Source of the DNA: Mytilisepta virgata
Lineage: Eukaryota > Mollusca > Bivalvia > Mytilida > Mytilidae
Assembly (NCBI GenBank): GCA_028015205.1
Contig: CM051516.1
Location: forward strand, 50,906,230-50,970,229
DNA length: 64,000 nucleotides
Direction of reading: 5' to 3'
The position numbers and the translations under genes are program-made. This document shows positions 44,097-56,682 of this stretch, piece by piece. Position 1 is the stretch's first letter, and every line of letters starts with the position of its first letter. Below the pieces are notes generated by a model that had not been told where the DNA came from, did not search any database, and saw only the letters and a list, made by a program, of their open reading frames with translations.

Positions 44097-46505
44097 ATGT
44101 TTAGCTGTCACGTGATATCTCTCTTCTTTTTTATCTATTTTATAATAGAAGCAAAAATGGAAAAAAGATGTCAATTGTTAAATCTTTCGGCAAACTGTTC
44201 TTCTATAGGATTATCAAAAGTACCAGAACATTTACCAAGAAATCTATCGGTGCAGGATTTGTCTGATAATGTATTAACAAAAATTACGAGGGGAAGTTTT
44301 CTACGATACAACAATCTTGAAAGAATTATATCTGCAACGGAACGAAATTAACCATTTGGATGACGAAGTATTTAAAGAAATGGAAAACCTAAAAGTTATA
44401 TCACTGACTGAAAATGATCTTGTCCAATGAATTTCACCAAGCAAGTGTTTAAAGGACTAGTAAGCTTAAGGAAATTGTACCTTAATCCTAATTTGGAGAA
44501 GACGAATTCCTACAAAGTTTGTAATCTTGATACTTATATATATCCGGACAAAGCTTGACTGATATTGAGCGACCACAATTTACAAATGTTTTAGCGTCAA
44601 GCAAAGAACAAGAAGCCAAGCAATAATCAAAAATTAAATTCTTCAGACTTGTCAGATTTTGAAATCCATTTCCGAAAACCGATTTTTCGTGCAAATCAAT
44701 AGACAGAAGAAAAAAACAGTCATTTAAACCTAAGCGGGTGCAAAAAAATGAAAGCCTCACAAAATATTGACGTCAGAATTTTATTACCATTTCATAGTGT
44801 TATTTATTTAGATCTTTCCAAATCATATTTCAGCTTAAGAAATGCTCTACAGTTATAGTTTCCATTCCAAAATAGATCTATGGAAATGATTAATTTTCAC
44901 AGGGTAAGTGTGGCATCACATAACATCCAGGACAAGCCATTTCGAATAATTATAACGGAGAATATGAAATATCTCAAGACAATTTGTGTAAAGACCTTAA
45001 TATTGTCCTATAATGGTATAGTTGATTTCCAGAGAAAATCCCTGTTCATATACAAACATCCGGAATGTTTTGAAAATTTTATAATTTCAGCAAACAGTTT
45101 TAGTTTATACTATAACAGCCTTTACATCGACTTCTTGACGTTTTAAAAAAAATCCATGAACATGATATTATTTGATTATTCGTATGTTCCTGTACAGTTT
45201 CCAGATAAAAAAAAATTATTCTTCCGCCAAATTATCAATTAACTTCATCAAACGATCACTTGTTAAAGGAATGGGAACTTAACGCAACGATTTTGTTGTC
45301 ACCGAAGTTGGAAGTTCTCAGAGTAAGTCATATTTTGGCGCAAAGAAATCCTTTTAACATGATATTAAACAATACAGAAAATTTTGACTTTTCATATTTT
45401 CAGTCGGATGTTATCCCAGATATACGCTGACCGGACGGACTAAACATTCGTATGTTGATTTATCTGACATTGATGCCACACTGTACATTGAGAGAAACTC
45501 GCTAAAATTACTGGGAAATGTCGAAGAGGTGATTTTACGCAATATAAATCTATACAGATTAATACGCCAATGAAATTTTTTTCAGATATTTGAGAAACAT
45601 TACGAAAAGGGTAAGCATATCGAATAATCACCTGAAAATACTCCCAGAAAAATTTGATTCAATGATTAACCTGGAAACTTTAAATTTGTCTAGTAATTCA
45701 TTTCGTTACTTTCCACATTCTGTCTAAGTTATGAAAAAGTTAAAAGAGCTCGATTTAAGTAACAAACGGCTGTTGACATTAGATGACCAAAGCATGGAGT
45801 GGTTGAACATTTGTATAGTTCAACCAAGTCATTTTCCCTCTCACTTGCTGATAACGATTTTTATTGTTCCTGTGAAACATAGACACTTTATAAAATGGCT
45901 TTCTGATACAAAAGTTCTGCTAGATCGTAATGATAATTATTCGTGTTATCTACCAGAGGGCATGCATACCAATACAAAACAGGTGATTTCTCGGTTTCAT
46001 AATTATTTTGTAGATTGCGATGCAGTCGCCTGGTATTTCTTATTCAGAAAACTCAAACACAGATATCACGACCGGTCACTAAACGTTTACTATGCATACG
46101 ACATCTTTGTTGCCTACGCAAGTGATTCTACGGAATGGCTTTTCAATATTTTAATGCCTTAGTTAGAGATTTCCTGGAAACTTAAAATCTGTGTAAAAGA
46201 CTGAGATTTCCCGGTTGGAGCGGACCGTACAGATACGGTCATTTGTTGTATACACAACAGTAGATATGTAATATACATTATAACACCCGAATTTATCAAA
46301 AGAAAATGGCAAAATACGAAATATTCGATCAAAGAAAACAAAAGACCATTATAGTAATAGTTAAAGAAGGAACGAAAAAGGATGATATTCCAATCGAATT
46401 TGATTTAATCTGGTAAGATATCGTTATGGTGGAATGGAAAAGTGAAGATGAAAATTTAGAAAATTTATGGTATATCCTTAAGCTTCAATTGTACATTGCT
46501 GAGTA
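44097..46505 (+). pseudogene. Toll-like receptor pseudogene (LRRs, LRR-CT, TIR)
   Basis: Leucine-rich repeats appear in shifting frames: 'LNLSANCSSIGLSKVPEHLP' (44170s), 'LDDEVFKEMENLKVISLTEN' (44360s), 'MINLETLNLSSNSFRYFP' (45660s) and 'LKELDLSNKRLLTLDD' (45740s). A TAA at 45725-45727 interrupts one LRR. An LRR-CT-like part with 'FIKWLSDTKVLL' and 'YSCYLPEG' ends 'DCDAVAW'. Next comes 'FLFRKLKHRYHD', then TIR box 1 'YAYDIFVAYAS', a stop at 46159-46161, and box 2 as 'stop-DFPVG' with TGA at 46202-46204 in place of the expected Arg. 'RYVIYIITPEFIKRKW' follows. The expected transmembrane helix between the LRR-CT and TIR parts is missing. The many frameshifts and stops make it non-functional. 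Confidence 0.75.
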
Positions 46506-46820
46506 AGATATATGTGATGTACTTATAAATTTAAATATTATGAAGACATATGGTCAGTTACGAAATGACATTAGTTTAAACTTTCATGTACTTTTTTTTT
46601 AAAGTGGATTGAGAAACATTACGTTATGAAGTTGTCGTTCTTCGTGTACAGTAATACATTATCAGGATAATTTATGTAATAAAAATATATACAGATATAA
46701 TTCTTATTATCTGAAAGTCTCCAAGACTTATTGTTATCAAAGTGCAAGTTTTGGACGGATATTAAGAAGTATAACGGCCTACACCGCTGGCACGGAAAAC
46801 AACATCAAAGACAAACTCTT

Positions 46821-47061
46821 TCAATGTATGTATGTTTGATTGTTTGTTTAGTTGGGGTTTAACGCCGTTTTCAGCCCATTCGGCTATTTCTCGGCGGCCA
46901 ATTTTTATTGGTGGAGGAAGCCGGAGTACCCGGAGAGAACCACCGACCTTCGGTAGAAAAATTGGCAATCCTTGTCAATTAAGGTGGGTGTCAAACACTA
47001 CCCGCCACAGGTGAGATTCGAACTCACAACCGCAGTGTTGACAGGCTAGTGTCAATGTATG
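46821..47061 (-). repeat. tRNA-derived SINE, family 1, copy 2
   Basis: Reverse orientation of the 6950-7245 family: 'GTTTAGTTGGGGTTTAACGC' (tail side), 'CGGCTATTTCTCGGCGGCC', 'GGTGGAGGAAGCCGGAGTAC', 'CCGGAGAGAACCACC' and a box-B complement 'GGTGAGATTCGAACTCACAA'. TCAATGTATG at 46821-46830 and 47052-47061 is a likely 10-bp target duplication. Box A appears truncated. Confidence 0.7.
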
Positions 47062-48100
47062 TTTGAGGAACGGATATGATGGATATCAATTTTTCATACA
47101 TATGTGATATGAAGTCCTTGTGAAATAAAATGAACTTATATTAACTCTAAAGACAAGTTGAAATTTAATTGTTTTATCAAGGAGTGTAGAACATAATAAG
47201 TGATTACTGTTAATTATCAATTAAAGATATATCCCATGTGTTTGGTTTTAAAAGTTTTACTTCAAAAAAAACTTTTATTCAATTTTATTTCTACTGACGT
47301 ACACGCTGATATTTACTTGGTAAAGTAAAACTATTACTTTTTTGTTTTGTTTATTTTTATCCGACCGTTACATCTAACTTGCTTTTCTATTTTCATGATC
47401 TCCCTCGATTTATCATACCAATATTTATACAATATAAATATTTATATTGCTTGAATATCGAGGGACAAATTGTGGAAATCTTTGTATTGAAAATATGCTT
47501 CTATACATAGGGAAAATTTATCAATTTAAAAGTTCTGCACTGAAAAGAAAGTGTAATAAGCTGTTTTTAAGATATAATTTAGTGAAGATTTAACGCTTTT
47601 CGCTTAAACTGGAAATATTGCTGGATTACTTACTGGTTGCTACTTACGAACCTTACATGTAAACACTAAAACCGTACATGTAGGAACAGATCTAAAATAC
47701 TAAAACGACAACCTAGTATACATGACCGCATTATCAAAAGACGAGTAATTAAACGTTTATTAATTACAAAGTTTTATAAACTCTGATAATGCAGTATTAA
47801 CCGAATTTCGTTTCACTCTTTGCTTAAACAATTAAAATTATATTGATACATGTTTACATGTGGTTCGTAATGCTTTTGTCGCGTCTTGGTTGTTAACCAA
47901 CGAAAATGGATGTGGTATAAACATTTACAAATACTTTCACAAATCTGAAATCCCACCTACAACATACAAAACATAAACTATAAAAAAAAATTCAGTTCCG
48001 TCCCGGCAGGTAAAAATATAAGCAATGTATAGTGCAAGTATTAGAAGCATGGAAATTACTGCACAAGCACATAGTGATAACAATATTGTTCCAGAAAGCG
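47062..48100. other. Upstream region of the VWA gene, nothing recognised
   Basis: AT-rich sequence with no supported exon. It probably contains distal regulatory sequence of the gene starting at 48225, but no specific element can be named. Confidence 0.45.
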
Positions 48101-48224
48101 ACCGTTATTAAATACGTTGTGACAATTGGCCATAATCAAGTGCGATTTATCTGACCTTCAGAGAAGTTCCAATCTTTCTGTGCGTCTCGTATCAGACAGT
48201 TAAGACCTGGAAGAAATTCTAATC
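48101..48224 (+). promoter_or_regulatory. Putative promoter and 5' UTR of the VWA gene
   Basis: TATTAAATA at 48106-48114 is a weak TATA-like sequence about 110 bases before the start codon. The interval up to 48224 has no ATG in frame and would form the leader. 'ATCAGACAGT' near 48191 is initiator-like. No stronger evidence is visible. Confidence 0.3.
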
Positions 48225-48238
48225 ATGGAGACAAAGTT
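48225..48238 (+). CDS. VWA protein, exon 1 (start of signal peptide)
   Basis: ATGGAGACAAAGTT is followed by a consensus donor GTAAGT at 48239-48244. It encodes M-E-T-K plus two bases, so the junction is phase 2. Joined to exon 2 it gives 'METKLLILMICLPLVETQ', a typical secretory signal peptide: a charged start, a hydrophobic core and a polar end. I chose this start because its phase fits exon 2 exactly and exon 2 alone lacks a sufficient hydrophobic N-terminus. The intron would be about 2.8 kb. The exon is short, so the link is an inference. Confidence 0.55.
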
Positions 48239-51073
48239 GTAAGTTTAAAATTCGTGTTTACAGTCTGATTTGGAACAATACAATAGTTTTCTCTTTGTTT
48301 TGGACTATTTTGCGAGTTTGGTGAAGGTACGTGTATATTCGACGATGGTAATAAAATTATCGAAGTTTTCTTTCGTACAACACTTTACTGTTTGAATTAG
48401 ATTTTGTGAAAAATCATACTAAATTGTAAATTTAAAAAAAATATACGTAAAGCTCCCTATTTATGCTTGTTTAGAAAGTCAATGTAACGTCTACCATCTC
48501 TATGTCGATCTATTAACACCTATGATGACTTCAATCTCTTGTTTAATTTCCACCTTGAAAGGAGGGGGGTCCCGATATTTTGATAGTATGAATGTATCGG
48601 TGTAAAGGGTAGTACTTTTGATTTCCAGAACAGGGTCATAATTTCTTGATATTATAGCTCATGTAACATTTGTAATTTTATACTTAAAATACAGAAGTAC
48701 ATTATGTACATGATCAGTTAAACTGTTTTATTTTCCTAATTTGGGTTTCATTTTCCTAATTTGCTAATTTGGGTTTCATTTTCCTTATTTGGGTTTCATT
48801 TTCCTAATTTGGGTTTCATTTTCCTAATTTGGATTTCATTTTCCTAATTTGTAAGTCATTCACAAATTTTAGTCACGTGATTCGTCCCAAATTAAGAGTG
48901 GCTTTTTATAGTAATTTTGGCATTAAATCTAGCTAAAGCGTGGGGAATGTTTTTTTTTGTTTTTGCTCATCGTAAAAATGGCCTGTTTTGGGCATTACCT
49001 GTTGTTAACAGGGTCTATTTCAGAAAGGGGAATCGGAAGAGATACACCAACAATTATAGTAAAATAGTCCTTTCAACGGATAAGTTGGTATATGATAGCA
49101 GATAATCACTGAAAATGTAAGGAAATTGTGAAATCCTAAACATCCATATTATATTCTAAAATTATTAAGAAGCCATATGAAGACCATTAGTATATAATTT
49201 GGTCATCATTCCTACACTACAAATCCCTCTAAACCACACATTTAATTTCATCCAAAAATTAAATAATAGATAATGTTAAGTTGTATATAACATATTTTAG
49301 GATTTTTTTAATTAGCTGTTACTTCGACTTTGCTATTAATTAAAACAGGGTAAATTATTAGTTCATAGTAATTGAATACTCTCGAAGTCAAATCATTTTA
49401 TCTAAATTTCAAGCTTCCAAAATTACTACAGAAACAATCTTTAATTGAAATTATTCAATTGTGAACTTCCCCTATATCAGTAGGTCTCTAGTCTATGGAG
49501 TCTACATTTCGCAGTTGATTTGTTTCTACAACTCTTCATTTTCTTAACAGATAACTAAACCTCTCAGACAGGATTGTGTTCATCATCATCAATATTATTA
49601 ATCTAAATGTGAAACCTCTTTAGTCGTCATCATGATTTGATTCACCTGTGCAAAGTATCATTTTAAAAAATCAGACAAGATAAAATGCGTTTCTACTGTT
49701 AGATTTCACGTCTGAATACTAGACACTCATATATTTGTGTAAATATTAAAAATCAATTCAATTGAACCATAATTGTACATTGCTCTTCCCCTATAATACA
49801 TGCATGTATATTATTTCCTTATATTATTTTAACTCGTTGTAGAATGTCAATTTTATTATTATTATAGGCCGCTTTTGTATCTGATTAATCTGTCAAGTAA
49901 AGTACAATGTATTTTTTTTTTAAAACAGGAAATAATTTTCAATTGGTATATAAAAAGTTCCTGGTTTTAATGAGAAGGAAGTGTAATTATGCACACGAAT
50001 AACAAAATGACAGATTACAAATTGAAACATACATATCTAATCTCTTAGCCTATTTTCCGCAAAGGAGAAGAGATATGCAATAAACCAAGGTCATCATGGT
50101 CTTAATCCTAGGCAATACTTCACACAACTGTATAAATCTTTGATATAATACTGACGTCACAAAATAAAAAACTGCAAAGCAAATAAGATGGATCAACGGA
50201 GTAATTATTGCATCTATAGAACACATCAACAATAAGACCTGAAACTACAGAATTGTGGGCTAACCCAAGGCCAAATCCAATGGTGTTTAGATAAAGAAAT
50301 GCAACTTGCATTACAAATCTTGAGAAATTAACTTGGCTTCAAAAAAAGCCCCAAAAAGATAGTTTAAAACAGATTTATTGTACGTGAAACTTTTTCTTAT
50401 ACCAATTAAGCAACTCCCATCATTGCGAAAATCAGTTCTTTTTTCTTTTTCTTTCTTTCTTTCTGTTATATAACATTTCCAATTTCCCTTAAATAAAGAC
50501 GGTCATGTTGCAACTGCAAAGTCTTCTTGCATTTTTATAAAGGTTAAAGGCAATACTATCCAAGGACAGTTCTATGCACGAGGAACATACTCCTTGTTTT
50601 ACATAAACTTTCGTTCGAACACACAAACTTAACTTTTCCAACTTCGTCACAATCGTTTATATTACCCATTTATCGTTACAAAACAGATTGATCTGCACAT
50701 TTCAGAGCTCAGTAATGTCTAATAGATACATTTGTATATTTAATTTGTCAGGACAATGTTTACCTAGTGTAATTCTACTAATAATTGCAATCGCAACCAC
50801 TTTTGTAACTCATGTTCAATTGTGTGACCATCACACCTGTTGAAGTGACTTAGAGCTGGTATCTGGTCAAGGCCACCTATATGCACACCTTAGGTGCATT
50901 TTATGATCAAGTTTTATTACTAATCCCATGTCGGAAGCTACATATATGCCGAGGTAGACACAACCTAGAGATTTATGTTTAAATGAACTGCCGCAGATGT
51001 AAGGTGAGGCATCAGTGTTTAATTTAGGGATATAAAAATTATTGCATATAAAGGTCATTTTCTGTATTTTTAG
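48239..51073 (+). other. Intron 1 of the VWA gene
   Basis: Bounded by GTAAGT and TATTTTTAG. It contains the 20-bp minisatellite at 48728-48855, a CTTT-rich stretch (50435-50465) and otherwise AT-rich sequence. Short frames at 48917-49105 and 50311-50050 have no recognisable motifs. Confidence 0.5.
48728..48855. repeat. Intronic minisatellite, ~20-bp unit
   Basis: Six or so copies of GGGTTTCATTTTCCTAATTT with minor variants, one containing an extra 'GCTAATTT' duplication. Confidence 0.75.
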
Positions 51074-51177
51074 GCTGATTTTAATGATATGTTTGCCGTT
51101 GGTTGAAACACAAACTCCTTCCGTCACTGGAACAGTTCAAGTACAAACCGTAAACACCAACAGAACACAATACCATG
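51074..51177 (+). CDS. VWA protein, exon 2 (signal peptide end, Thr-rich segment)
   Basis: The acceptor TGTATTTTTAG ends at 51073 and the donor G|GTAATA begins at 51178. The first base completes the phase-2 codon from exon 1 (TT+G, Leu). The exon encodes 'LILMICLPLVETQTPSVTG' and then a Thr/Val/Gln-rich stretch with an Asn-Arg-Thr glycosylation sequon and ends 'TQYH' plus one base, phase 1. It joins exon 3 with G+GA giving Gly before the first cysteine of the VWA domain. An alternative is translation starting at the internal ATG 51084, which leaves a weak signal peptide. Confidence 0.6.
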
Positions 51178-51765
51178 GTAATATATAGTTATTCATTTTC
51201 AATGTTTTGCATGTTACATTTTATTTAATGCCGAAAAAAGTTTTCTTCACAATATTTTGAATTCATAAACATATTAGTCGAGTTATTCCATGCTAATATG
51301 TTACATGTGCAATATTTAACATGTGAAGAGAAATTATTTCAAGTATTTTGGCGTAAATTTTCTTTACACATACCGCCACGATATGACCTCTTTGCGTCGA
51401 CGTGGCGATAAACGATAATCAATCAATCAATCAATCAAGCACAGATCTATGTATATTCAAAAGAATAATAAACGTACCTAACAATTATGAAACTATCGAT
51501 TTCAGTGACATATGATGCATTGCATGTCATGAGATACTTACTCAATAGACACATCTGGCTTCGCCTATTTTTTATATTTCAACCTTCCTTGTTTTATGTC
51601 TATTATTTAACCTTAACATGTACATGTATGTTAAAGATAACCAGTTTCGATGCACTGTAAATGCTTATTTCAAACGGCTGAATATGTTGAAAGCATAAAC
51701 CATAAATAAAAACACCAAGAACATATGCAAATGCAAAACGATAAATAACAGTAATTTAATTATAC

Positions 51766-52060
51766 CCCGGCTCCAAAGGAGAGGAGAGTATACTGTTTAC
51801 CCTTGTGGTTCCGTCTTTCCGTGCGTGCGTCCGTCCGTCTGTCCATAACGAAATTTTTCGTCACTCTTTTCTCTGCAACTACGCATCACAGCAACTTGAT
51901 GTTTTGTCACAATCCTTCTATAAGTATGCCATATCGTGGGATACGTTTTCGGAACAAGGCGACATCAACTTCCTGTTTGACGACTTCTTTTATTGTTCGA
52001 CCTTATGGCGGCAGGGGTATTACTAGTGAGCAATGGCACACAGTACATCTTGTTTTAATT
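51766..52060 (+). repeat. Dispersed repeat in intron 2
   Basis: 'TATACCCCGGCTCCAAAGG .. GAGTATACTGTTTACC .. GTGCGTCCGTCCGTCTGTCC' through 'TTTTTCGTCACTCTTTTCTC' to 'GGCGGCAGGGGTATTACTAG' and 'GAGCAATGGCACACAG'. From memory this is a common bivalve repeat. An (AATC)n tract at 51418-51438 lies 330 bases upstream and may be the tail of another short element. Frames at 51803-52078 are by-products. Confidence 0.5.
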
Positions 52061-52242
52061 CATAAGCTAAAAAATTGAGATACACTTTAGAAAAATACTT
52101 CTTAGTTTACAAAATCTTTTTAAAATTTTAGGACATTACAATTTTTGAAAATTAAAAAATATTACATCTCTGCATACTCCAATCGATTAATGTATTGTAC
52201 ATGTATTCAAATAAACGTTTTGTATCTATATTTCATATAAAG

Positions 52243-52800
52243 GATGCATTTCTGATCCAGCGGATATCGTATTCCTGTTGGACAAGAGTCTAAGTATAGG
52301 AAGGGCCAATTTTCAGAAAGAATTAGATTTTATCAAAGATTTTGCAAAACATTATGTCATTGGTCGAAACAATGTGCAGATAGGAATTGTCACTTTTTCT
52401 CATTCTGTAACGAAAGAATTTAACTTGAACGAAGTAGCGAATAGTACAGAGTTAGACAGAGCAATACGTCGGATTGATATCAGCAATTCCCTTGGAACTC
52501 ATACATCCACGGCCCTGAGGTTCATCCGTGAACATGCCTTTACCCGTACATCTGGGGATAGGCCACATGTTCCAAATTTTCTTGTTGTCATTACTGATGG
52601 AAAATCCTGGCCGTCTTTCATATTTAATCCAAAAGCGGAAGCAGGGTTATTACACCAAACAAATATTGAGACATTTTCTATTGGTGTTGGTTCATCGATA
52701 TCTGTAAAGGAATTAGAAGGAATAGCTTCTGGGAAAAATCACGTTTTCACTGTTCATAACCATTTAGAGTTACACTTACCGTTACGTACAATTCGATGTG
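52243..52800 (+). CDS. VWA protein, exon 3: first von Willebrand A domain
   Basis: Exon of 558 bases, phase 1 at both ends, between acceptor TATAAAG (52242) and donor G|GTAATT (52801). It encodes one complete VWA domain of about 185 residues: 'CISDPADIVFLLDKSLS' with the MIDAS motif DxSxS, 'IGIVTFS' in the second strand-helix unit, 'GTHTSTAL' with the MIDAS threonine, 'FLVVITDGKS' with the MIDAS aspartate, and a final 'RTIRC'. The first and last cysteines are placed to form the bracketing disulfide seen in matrilin- or collagen-VI-like domains. All metal-binding residues are present, so cation-dependent ligand binding is expected. Stops occur soon after the donor, supporting the splice. Confidence 0.85.
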
Positions 52801-53247
52801 GTAATTATTTATATATTTTTTATAAATATATTTCGACTAATCAAATAAATCATTTCTTGTTTAAATGTACAGGGTTTTGGAATTTTTTTTAAATAGTAAT
52901 ATTACTCTCATAGAAGTTTTGAATTTTGTTATATTTTGTAAAAACTAAGGAATATTTCTCTCGTGTATATCTCTGTCATTAGATACTATTGTCGTTACCT
53001 TTATCACGTCCACTTATCTCTCTTACGCTTATTCATAACAATTGGTTATGATTAATTTTTTTTTCAAAATGGTGAGTAATTTAAAAATTTTGGGAATGTG
53101 ATTCGATGAAATAATTCCCGTTTGATGAGTGTGTATTGCCCCATATAGATACATACAATTATTGTTGACAAAGATGTTCCACAGTAATATTGGCTATGAA
53201 AGGGATTGAATATGTACATATTATCAGGTTTTCTGCAAACGTATATC

Positions 53248-53350
53248 GTAAAATATCAGCCGGGAGACACAATGTGAAGCTTTTTCGGCGAGTGAGCGTA
53301 GCGAACGAGCTAAAAAAACTTCATATTGTGTCGAGCGGCTTATATTTTAC
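53248..53350. repeat. Foldback hairpin in intron 3
   Basis: GTAAAATATCAGCCG..GACACAATGTGAAGC pairs with CTTCATATTGTGTCGAGCGGCTTATATTTTAC. Arms are about 38 bases with four or five mismatches. The loop has 'GCGAGTGAGCGTAGCGAACGAGC'-type alternating sequence. Probably a small foldback element. The rest of intron 3 (52801-54785) has no recognisable gene. Confidence 0.6.
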
Positions 53351-54785
53351 AATATTTGTTTGAAGAAAACTTGATGATAAATTTATCGTATTGTTAACTA
53401 GCAATCTTAACGGAATTTCTTACTTTTCAATGGCCATCTGCCTATAACCGGATGTTTTCCTGATATATTCGAGTCAACGTTGGGTCAAACATTATGACGT
53501 CGCTGATATATTCGGGTCAGCTCATATTAGGGTCGGGTCAACTCTTTGCGACGTCACAGTGCCGAAATACGGGAAATTGTGAAGGCCTCAGCAGGTCGAT
53601 ATAGGCATTGGGAAATACGATAATAGTTTATTGCGGATTTTGCAGCTATACTCGATAGCAATTAACTAGAATTAAATGACAAACTAAGGAAATAATATTA
53701 CAGTGATTAACATTCTTGAATTTTTTAAATAAAACAGAATATAAGAATATTTAACATTATCGATTTTTATGAATAAGAGAGATATGTAAGGGTGTTTAAT
53801 GCCATTTTTGCGCTTAAATCAACGTTCCAACATTTTTGGTTATTGTTTCGGCTTTCAACATTTTCGGCCTGAGTAAAAATAATGGGTTGTTATTCGATAA
53901 AATATGCATAATATGCTCATCAAATTTGGTATAAAAAAGTCTTCGACACTGAAAACAAAATAGATAAAAATTAACCTCTTGTCGATACGAGGTTTTTACG
54001 TCGAATTTCCATAATATTATCAGCAATTCTCAGACTTCGAACTATTTTTTCTAAGTCCTAAAGTTGTTTGTTTTTATCTTGATACATATCTTCGTTGTAG
54101 ATAAGTTCAAGACAATAGGTATGTTTTTTTCAGGATTTCTGAAACTAAAATGTTAAATGAATATAAAGTTTCACAATTCTATGAGTGGATTTATCGCGTA
54201 GTTTTTTTTAAAGGTCCAAGTTGGCTATTTATCATGTTAATATCGGAAAAGAATGCTGAAGCGACATGCAAAGCAGTGAGAAAAGTCCGTTAGATCAAAG
54301 TCCAAAGGCAAGACAAAGTCAAAATGCAACATAACAGACAAAACCATAACGATGCATGTATAACTAAAAGAATAAAAAAAACATATAATAAACTAAACAG
54401 AAGGCAGAACAACAAAGTACGGCAGCAAAATCGGTAGCAATACAAACTTGGGACAGTGTTAATTTATCAGATCCATATGAACGCAAACGTACAAATGTAG
54501 TAATCCATACTGCAGAATGAGGTGACATTCCTTACAACAACTCCACCAAAAGAAATTCAGACGTTAGATAGACAACGAATTTCTTATTATGAAAACATTT
54601 TATCGGTCATAATCATCAAGCGTTGAAAGCTTTCAACAGGAAACTGGAGAATCTTATTGACACAAAACATGTATTTTAATTTTAGTCCAAAATTTAAAAA
54701 AAATAATGGGGTACAAATACGCAATCCAATCGTGTTGATTGTTAACGTTACTTATAATCAATGTAATCTATTTTTTGGAATGAAG

Positions 54786-54899
54786 CAAATTCTACCGTTG
54801 AGACAATTAATTCAACAACGACAGATGTTCCTGCTTCAAAGACGATGACAATGAAAATATCTACACCCATGACTACGTCATCATCAAAACACATAGCAA
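54786..54899 (+). CDS. VWA protein, exon 4: Ser/Thr-rich linker
   Basis: Exon of 114 bases, phase 1 at both ends, between TGGAATGAAG (54785) and donor A|GTAAGT (54900-54905). With the flanking bases it encodes 'ANSTVETINSTTTDVPASKT' and continues Thr/Ser/Met-rich to 'SKHIA'. Two Asn-Ser-Thr sequons and a density of Ser/Thr suit a glycosylated spacer between domains. Because it is symmetric, it can be skipped without frameshift. The acceptor lacks a strong pyrimidine tract. Confidence 0.6.
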
Positions 54900-55060
54900 G
54901 TAAGTGAAAATTCTTACATCTGAATAAATCTAATTTGTACCAACTCTGCAAGCAAACATAATACATTAAATTTGATAACGCAAAAAAGAAAACCCGACTT
55001 TAAATAGATACATGTAGCATAATCTCACAACTTTCTCCTCAAAATATGAAATAACAGGCT

Positions 55061-56682
55061 TTGTGGCACCGTTAAAGTCCACAATTCCTCTAAAGTCCAC
55101 AACACCGCTAAAGTCCATAACGCCGCTAAAGTCCACAAACTTTCCGCTAAAGTTCACAAAATGACCTCCGCTAAAGTCCACAAAAAAACGCCGTTAAAGT
55201 CCACAAAAACAAGTTCCGCTAAAGTCCACAAAAAACACCGTTAAAGTCCACACATTGTTTGATGTTGCTGTTGAAAGACATGCCAATACAACAAATTCGA
55301 CAAAGAATGTATGAAGAAGATTTTTTAGATTTAATTAAATTGTTACTTAACATAAGCATAGGAAGAATGGGTCATGGTGATGTATCATGCCCTCCCCTCC
55401 AGCTATTTTTTTTTTCGACTTAATAAAGGTTGCCAACATAACAAAAAAAAAAGCTAAAATTTTGACTTAAGATGGCACGGAATAGATAGTTAGAAGTTAT
55501 CTATATAAAAAATAACTTCCAATTAGAATTTTGTAAACAGTATTGCCTCGGAAAAATTAAAAGGGGTGAACAGTAACATCATCTTGACCCAATGTACCTG
55601 CAACATATACATATATCATGGTTGAAATAAAACCTTTAATTCTATTACTCGTCATTGGTAAAACACAATGAAGAGCATCCACACATTTTTTTTTTCAAAT
55701 CGTCTTCAACACATTCTCAAACAAATATCTATTTCTTGTAGCAAACCAAACAAACATACAAACCAATCAGTGAACGAAATCTGCTTAGCACCACAAAATA
55801 TTCTGCAATTGTGGAATTTTAAAATTTATTATCATTGTGATTTCAAACGTGAACATTATGGTTTGAAGTCTATCTTTGAGGCTTATGGACCGTTTTTGCT
55901 GCTGGGAAGCATGACAGAAACTGAATGGGATTCGATCTTATGTTTATAGATGGAACCAGATAACTTTTCATAAATGGTAGTTTATACAAATTTATTCATA
56001 GTGGATTGAAAAACAAATTTGCTACTTATATTAATTCCTTTCCACTTTGCGGGTGCGAGTGCTGCCTTGTAGCGACATTAGACTGCTCTTTTTTAAAATC
56101 ATAAATGTTGATTCACAAAAATTCACAATACATGATAGATCAAATTATGAGGATCAAAATCTTCTGCAGATACATGTAATCTTCATTTATTAAATATATA
56201 AATCAGATCGATAAGAAAAAACTGCCAAGAACAAAAGTCCATGCTTTTTACTATAATACCGGGATAAAAAGAAAAGAATTATTTTTTCAATAACAAAGAA
56301 AAGAGCTGTGTGGACTTTAACGGCGTTTTTTTGCGGACTTTAGCGGAGGTCATTTTGTGGACTTTAGCGGAAAGTTTGTGGACTTTAGCGGCGTTATGGA
56401 CTTTAGCAGAAATTTGTTGTGGACTTTAGCGGTGTTGTGGACTTTAGAGGAATTGTGGACTTTAACGGTGCCACACTTGTGGCATTTTTTGTGGACTTTA
56501 GCGGAACTTGTTCTTGTGGACTTTAACGGCGTTTTTTTGTGGACTTTAGCGGAGGTCATTTTGTGGACTTTAGCGGAAAGTTTGTGGACTTTAGCGGCGT
56601 TATGGACTTTAGCGGAAATTTGTTGTGGACTTTAACGGTGTTGTGGACTTTAGAGGAATTGTGGACTTTAACGGTGCCACAA
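55061..56682. mobile_element. 1.6 kb foldback element with CTAAAGTCCAC arrays, intron 4
   Basis: The left end (55061-55254) holds nine variably spaced copies of CTAAAGTCCACAA or close variants. The right end (56308-56682) holds 17 inverted copies (TTGTGGACTTTAGCGG). Outer termini TTGTGGCACCG and CGGTGCCACAA are exact complements, and GGCT lies directly outside both (55057-55060 and 56683-56686). Part of the right array is internally duplicated. The middle 1.05 kb is AT-rich; a 93-codon frame at 55668-55949 has no recognisable domain. Drosophila FB elements also have inverted ends made of short tandem repeats. Confidence 0.7.

Noticed and set aside
51803..52078. 91-codon plus-strand frame just upstream of exon 3
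   Set aside because: It lies in a dispersed repeat in intron 2, has no link in phase to the VWA exon and contains only simple-sequence translation (CGTC-type repeats) at its start.
56350..56635. Repetitive frames rich in 'WTL' and 'VDFSG' on both strands
   Set aside because: They translate the GGACTTTAGCGG array of the foldback element.
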